Of a DNA stretch of 10,216 nt, positions 6,991 to 10,216 are shown one piece after another (the first letter of the stretch is position 1; each line of letters begins with the position of its first letter). The stretch covers positions 1 to 10,216 of the forward strand of contig CABMIA010000007.1 of assembly GCA_902386085.1 (NCBI GenBank), in the 5' to 3' direction. The notes beneath the pieces are model-generated. The model was not told the origin of the DNA. It made no database searches and saw nothing but the letters and a program-made list of their open reading frames with translations. The stretch comes from an uncultured archaeon (GTDB lineage Archaea; Halobacteriota; Methanosarcinia; Methanosarcinales; Methanoperedenaceae). The translations under genes were made by a program, and so were the position numbers.

Positions 6991-7100
6991 TAAAATCTCT
7001 CCTTCTGGCTTCTCCCGTCTTCATATTTTCCAGAGAATCCTCTAACAGAATAAGAGGCATTCCCGATACTATCTCCAAATCGATACGATCTTAATAGACC

Positions 7101-7268
7101 TTAATCTGACACTTGCCTGGCCGGTTCTGAAGTCCCGGTCCTGCTGAACTCAACCTTTACGGTATTTCTATGATTCTCCAGCATTTCTTCAACCATGTGG
7201 TCTGTGCTCTGGAGGTACCTGGCCCTCTCCAGATTGATCTCAGCAAGCATTTTTTCATATTCTCCCAT
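7101..7268 (-). CDS. Small ORF (55 aa) between two SDR genes, unknown
   Basis: Reads MGEYEKMLAEINLERARYLQ and ends TSEPARQVSD, 55 residues. The first 40 residues are strongly charged and predicted to be one amphipathic helix; the last 15 are likely disordered. There are no cysteines, signal peptide or membrane segment. GGAGTGA lies six bases before the ATG, and the ORF begins 18 bp after the preceding SDR gene, so translation in the operon is likely. I know no family for it. If this operon makes PHA, an amphipathic helical small protein could be a granule-surface (phasin-like) or synthase-partner protein, but that is a guess from context only. Confidence 0.6.
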   Translation of the reverse strand: MGEYEKMLAEINLERARYLQSTDHMVEEMLENHRNTVKVEFSRTGTSEPARQVSD

Positions 7269-7286
7269 ATCTTTCACTCCATTTGA

Positions 7287-8144
7287 TTATATGTAAAGCC
7301 CTCCATTTATATCTAACACCTGGCCTGTTATGTATTCACCCTCACTGGATACCAGGTAAGCCACGGCCGCCGCGACCTCAGCCGGTTTACCCAGCCTTCC
7401 GAGTGGTATCCGGGCCAGTATCTTTTCCATGGCCTCTTTCGGGACAGACCTCACCATATCGGTTTCAATGAACCCTGGGGCTATTGCGTTCACAGTTATT
7501 CCTTTCCCTGCGAATTCCTTTGCAAGCGTCTGTGTCAGGCCGATCATGCCGGCTTTTGAAGCTGCATAGTTCGCCTGCCCGAAATTACCCATTCTCCCTA
7601 TGACAGATGAAATATTGATTATCCTGCCGTACTTCCGTTCAAGCATTCCGTCTATGACGGCTTTGGTGCAGTTGAAAGCACCGTTGAGGTTCACCGCAAT
7701 GACATCTTTCCACATATCGGGCGTCATCTTGATGAACGATTTGTCCCGCGTGATCCCTGCGTTGTTGACAAGTATATCGATCCTGCCGAATTTTTTTATC
7801 ACTTCTTCCTTCATCCTGTTCACCTGGTCAATGTCGCTCACGTCGGCCTGGACAAAGCATGAGTGACAGCCTATTGATTCTACCATTTTCGATATTTCCT
7901 TCGCATGCTCCCCGGTATTCATGCCATCGATCGCAGTGTACAGTCTTTCGATCTCTTCGATCGTGCCCATCTGGTTTATCAACTTTGAGACACGCTCTGC
8001 ATGTTCCCTGGTATTCTGGTAATTTACTGCGACTTCTGCTCCCTCTTCCGCGAGCCTCAATGCGATCGCCATCCCTATTCCCCGAGACCCTCCCGTGACC
8101 AGGGCGACTTTGCCTTCAAGGCGCTTTTTATTTCCATTTCCCAT
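7287..8144 (-). CDS. fabG: FabG/PhaB-type 3-ketoacyl-(CoA/ACP) reductase with 32-residue internal duplication
   Basis: A 285-residue SDR, about 39 longer than its two paralogues here. Marks are TGGSRGIG (17-24), NNAG (127-130), the triad S180, Y193 and K197 (NYAASK), and a FabG/PhaB-like C-terminus (NAIAPGFIETDM, ITGQVLDINGG). It probably reduces acetoacetyl-CoA to 3-hydroxybutyryl-CoA, likely with NADPH, as no acidic residue ends the second strand (VAVNYQ). Of the extra length, seven residues are an N-terminal extension and 32 an insert. The helix segment 44-60 (NTREHAERVSKLINQMG) is repeated at 76-92 (NTGEHAKEISKMVESIG), right after the cofactor-binding strand. The catalytic core is intact, so the enzyme may still work. 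GGAGG within the end of the thiolase gene, seven bases from the ATG, sets the start; the thiolase stop is four bases away. Confidence 0.92.
   Translation of the reverse strand: MGNGNKKRLEGKVALVTGGSRGIGMAIALRLAEEGAEVAVNYQNTREHAERVSKLINQMGTIEEIERLYTAIDGMNTGEHAKEISKMVESIGCHSCFVQADVSDIDQVNRMKEEVIKKFGRIDILVNNAGITRDKSFIKMTPDMWKDVIAVNLNGAFNCTKAVIDGMLERKYGRIINISSVIGRMGNFGQANYAASKAGMIGLTQTLAKEFAGKGITVNAIAPGFIETDMVRSVPKEAMEKILARIPLGRLGKPAEVAAAVAYLVSSEGEYITGQVLDINGGLYI
7869..8015 (-). repeat. Diverged in-frame tandem repeat within the SDR gene
   Basis: Two 51-base copies, 7965-8015 and 7869-7919, start 96 bp apart. By eye, 32 of 51 bases and 8 of 17 residues match, and most other changes are conservative (V/I, L/M, I/V, M/I). 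The 96-bp period equals the 32 residues by which the protein exceeds the normal SDR core, so a single old duplication explains the insert. Confidence 0.7.
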
Positions 8145-8148
8145 CCTT

Positions 8149-9327
8149 CTACCTCCGTATTACCATTGCGATGCCCTGCCCGCCCCCGATACAGAGTGTG
8201 GCAAGACCATATTTGCCTTTCCGTTTATTCAATTCGTGGACCAGTGTTACAAGTATCCTCGCGCCGCTTGCCCCTATGGGATGCCCCAGCGCAATGGCCC
8301 CCCCATTGACATTTACTTTTTCCATATCCCATCCCAGTTCCCTGCTCACAGCGACCGATTGCGCAGCAAATGCTTCATTGACCTCTATCAGATCAATATC
8401 ATCCAGTGCCAGATCCGCTCGCTCAAGAGCTTTCCTTGTTGCACAAACCGGCCCCATACCCATTATTTCCGGGGGTATGGCGCAGAATCCGTAGCTCACG
8501 ATGGTTGCGAGAGGTTCCAGTCCCATGCCGCTGGCTTTTTCTTCTGACATCAAAAGGACAGCGGCAGCTCCGTCGTTGATCCCTGAAGCATTCCCGGCGG
8601 TCACTGTGCCGTTCTTTTTGAACGCTGGCTTCAGTTTGGAGAGGATCTCTTTTGTTGAACCGAATCTCGGGAACTCGTCTGTATCGAATACAACGGGCCC
8701 GCCTTTTGGCTGGGGTATTTCCATGGGAACGATCTCTTCTTTGAACCTCCCGGCTTTTATGGCGGCCTCGGCTTTATTCTGGCTTTTTGCGGAGAACTCA
8801 TCCTGTTCCTCCCGTGTGATATTGTACTTCTCCGCGACATTCTCAGCAGTCATCCCCATATGTACGTCGCCGAAAATATCCCAGAGTCCGTCATTTATCA
8901 TCATGTCTATTGTTTCATCATTGCCCATTTTCATCCCCCAGCGGGCTTTTTTCAGCGCGTACATCGACGCGGACATGGATTCGGTTCCTCCTGCAAGGAC
9001 TATTTCCTCGTCGCCTAACATAACTGCCTGGGCGCCGGATACTACAGATTTCAAACCTGAACCGCATACCTTGTTTATGCAACAGGCAGGCACCGTTATC
9101 GGGATACCTGCCCAGATCGACGCCTGTCTTGCGATATTCATGCCCTGCCCGCCCGAGAGGACATTTCCCATAATGACCTCATCGACCTCGCCCGGTTTAA
9201 CGTCCGCTTTTTTCAGGGCATTTTTCAAAACGACCGAGCCAAGCTGCCCTGGTGGAAAATCCTTAAGACTTCCCCCGAATTTTCCTATTGCTGTTCTTGT
9301 TGCAGATACTATAACTACCCTTTTCAT
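8149..9327 (-). CDS. Acetyl-CoA C-acetyltransferase (thiolase; PhaA/AtoB-like)
   Basis: A 392-residue thiolase of the bacterial biosynthetic/degradative type, joining two acetyl-CoA into acetoacetyl-CoA or running in reverse. The nucleophile is C88 in [15 protein letters not shown] (317-320), H349 in [16 protein letters not shown] and the acid/base C379 in LCIGGGQG complete the active site; all are present and the length is standard. It differs from the archaeal mevalonate-pathway thiolase, which is shorter, is normally paired with a DUF35 protein and lacks this full motif set. Acquisition from bacteria is therefore likely, but that is inference. GGGGG seven bases before the ATG supports the start. 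It lies 27 bp after the first SDR and four bases before the next, so it is the core of the operon. Acetoacetyl-CoA specificity is inferred from the SDR partners. Confidence 0.95.
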   Translation of the reverse strand: MKRVVIVSATRTAIGKFGGSLKDFPPGQLGSVVLKNALKKADVKPGEVDEVIMGNVLSGGQGMNIARQASIWAGIPITVPACCINKVCGSGLKSVVSGAQAVMLGDEEIVLAGGTESMSASMYALKKARWGMKMGNDETIDMMINDGLWDIFGDVHMGMTAENVAEKYNITREEQDEFSAKSQNKAEAAIKAGRFKEEIVPMEIPQPKGGPVVFDTDEFPRFGSTKEILSKLKPAFKKNGTVTAGNASGINDGAAAVLLMSEEKASGMGLEPLATIVSYGFCAIPPEIMGMGPVCATRKALERADLALDDIDLIEVNEAFAAQSVAVSRELGWDMEKVNVNGGAIALGHPIGASGARILVTLVHELNKRKGKYGLATLCIGGGQGIAMVIRR

Positions 9328-9354
9328 TTATTTCCCCCATAGAGTTGATAAATA

Positions 9355-10095
9355 TCAGATTGTCAATCCCCCGTCCACAGAAAGTACCGCTCCGTTGACA
9401 TGCCTTGCCTCATCCGAGGCTAGGTACAGATAAGCGTATGCGATGTCTATCGGTTCCGCAAGTCTGTGGAGCGGGGTTTTATCTTTCATCATTTCAAGTA
9501 TTTTTTCAGGCACCATCGAGGTCATCGGTGTAACCGTGAATCCCGGCGCGACTGCATTGACCCGTATCCCTTTTTTGCCAAGTTCCTTTGCCAGGGTCTT
9601 GGTAAGCCCGATCAGCCCGGCCTTGGCCGAAGCGTAATTGACCTGCCCGATATTGCCGTAAATGCCTGAAATGGAGGATGCATTGATGATCACCCCGCTC
9701 CCCTGGTTGAGCATTATATCGACAACCGCCTGGATGCAGTTGAAAGCGCCGGTAAGATCGACATTGATAACCCCGTTCCACTGTTCTTTAGTCATTTTTG
9801 TTACAAGGGCGTCCATGTTGACCCCCGCGTTATTGATCAGGATATCCACCCTGCCGAATTCGTTCACTGTCTTATTGACTAATTCATCGACGTCTTCTCT
9901 CAGGGAAACATCGCATCCTCCGAAAATCGCCTTCCCGCCCTGCTCTTCTATTTCTTTACAGACTTCTTCCAGCTTCTCTGCCGTTCTCGCGGCAAGAGAG
10001 ACTTTTGCTCCTTCTTTTGCAAACAAAAGTGCAGTCTCCCTGCCGATCCCGCTTCCTGCGCCTGTAATGATTGCAACCTTATTTTCAAGTCTCAT
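9355..10095 (-). CDS. SDR-family 3-ketoacyl reductase, NADP(H)-type signature
   Basis: First clear gene of the operon. With the start at 10095 it is 246 residues, exactly matching its paralogue at 6250-6990; GGGGAG sits five bases before this ATG. An upstream in-frame ATG at 10134 would add 13 residues with no ribosome site and is not preferred. Marks are TGAGSGIG (11-18), NNAG (88-91), the triad S141, Y154 and K158, and VDGG near the end. The second strand ends SLAARTAEK, with R37 where NADP-preferring SDRs carry a basic residue, in contrast to D36 in the paralogue. It may therefore be the reductive member of the pair. The substrate is probably a 3-ketoacyl-CoA, judged from the adjacent thiolase. 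Confidence 0.9.
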   Translation of the reverse strand: MRLENKVAIITGAGSGIGRETALLFAKEGAKVSLAARTAEKLEEVCKEIEEQGGKAIFGGCDVSLREDVDELVNKTVNEFGRVDILINNAGVNMDALVTKMTKEQWNGVINVDLTGAFNCIQAVVDIMLNQGSGVIINASSISGIYGNIGQVNYASAKAGLIGLTKTLAKELGKKGIRVNAVAPGFTVTPMTSMVPEKILEMMKDKTPLHRLAEPIDIAYAYLYLASDEARHVNGAVLSVDGGLTI

Positions 10096-10216
10096 TACTC
10101 TCCCCGCCTGCGCCCCCTTCTCTTTCCCCCGCATGTCATTTGTGTGCGCTGTTCCTTTTCACCCGGGCCATCCAATATAGACCTAGGATTCATCCCCTCC
10201 GCACTTCTGGGGCAGA
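10095..10216 (-). other. Operon leader or 3' end of an upstream gene
   Basis: The minus strand is open in one frame from the window edge to a TAA at 10095-10097 that overlaps the SDR start as TAATG. The frame would end in the very basic GGKRRGRRRGE, encoded by a purine-only-like stretch, which looks more like leader than protein. A TATA-like CTATATTGG near 10172-10180 could instead be the operon promoter, with a leader of about 50 bases. An ATG at 10192-10194 would give 32 residues. The sequence alone does not decide between these. Confidence 0.2.

Noticed and set aside
6331..7045. Long plus-strand frames opposite the SDR gene at 6250-6990
   Set aside because: Antisense shadows of a gene with a complete SDR motif set; no family features in their translations.
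8501..9433. A 310-codon open frame on the plus strand, opposite the thiolase
   Set aside because: It lies antisense to a thiolase with all catalytic motifs. Its translation is rich in Ser/Pro without any recognisable motif, and it has no plausible ribosome site. It is a shadow of GC-biased codons.
10096..10134. An upstream start that would lengthen the first SDR by 13 residues
   Set aside because: No ribosome site at that ATG. The internal ATG at 10095 has GGGGAG upstream, and the resulting protein matches the paralogue in exact length and N-terminal sequence.
9662..10180. 172-codon plus-strand frame opposite the first SDR
   Set aside because: Antisense to a well-supported reductase gene, with Ser/Thr/Pro-rich low-information translation.

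Overview
The window looks like chromosomal DNA of a euryarchaeon, most likely in the Methanosarcinia. The main evidence is sn-glycerol-1-phosphate dehydrogenase, the enzyme that sets archaeal lipid stereochemistry. Next to it are the archaeal families UPF0179 and DUF63. Short purine-rich ribosome-binding sites, TATA-like boxes and oligo-T terminators fit the same view. A bacterial-type thiolase/3-ketoacyl-CoA reductase operon in such a genome brings Candidatus Methanoperedens-like anaerobic methanotrophs to mind, because polyhydroxyalkanoate (PHA) genes are reported for them. That placement is inference; there is no rRNA or marker gene here to settle it.

Layout. (1) Bases 1-1779, plus strand: the 3' part of a DHA2-type drug exporter, overlapping by four bases (ATGA) an AlkA-type 3-methyladenine DNA glycosylase. 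(2) Bases 1798-3582, minus strand: an operon of egsA, a cysteine-rich UPF0179 protein and a small double-CxxC protein, ending in an oligo-T terminator. (3) Bases 3594-5310, plus strand: a DUF63 membrane protein and a SpoIIM-family membrane protein carrying an extra soluble N-terminal domain of about 95 residues. This pair diverges from egsA with only 11 bp between start codons. (4) Bases 5410-5814, minus strand: a stand-alone two-CBS-domain protein, with an AT-rich upstream region holding a 7-bp inverted repeat. (5) Bases 6005-10095, minus strand: a compact catabolic/storage-type operon. In transcription order it holds an SDR reductase with NADP(H)-type signature, an acetyl-CoA C-acetyltransferase, a FabG/PhaB-type SDR with a 32-residue internal duplication, a 55-aa small ORF, an SDR with NAD(H)-type signature, and a 51-aa small ORF.

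How the parts fit. The thiolase would condense two acetyl-CoA to acetoacetyl-CoA, and one or more SDRs would reduce it to 3-hydroxybutyryl-CoA. That is the precursor of PHA or of a reversible C4 pathway. No PHA synthase lies in the window, so the end product is open. The two outer SDRs are close paralogues of identical length whose cofactor-determining residues differ. No rRNA, tRNA, CRISPR array or insertion sequence was seen. The longest stretch without a gene is about 190 bp (5815-6004).
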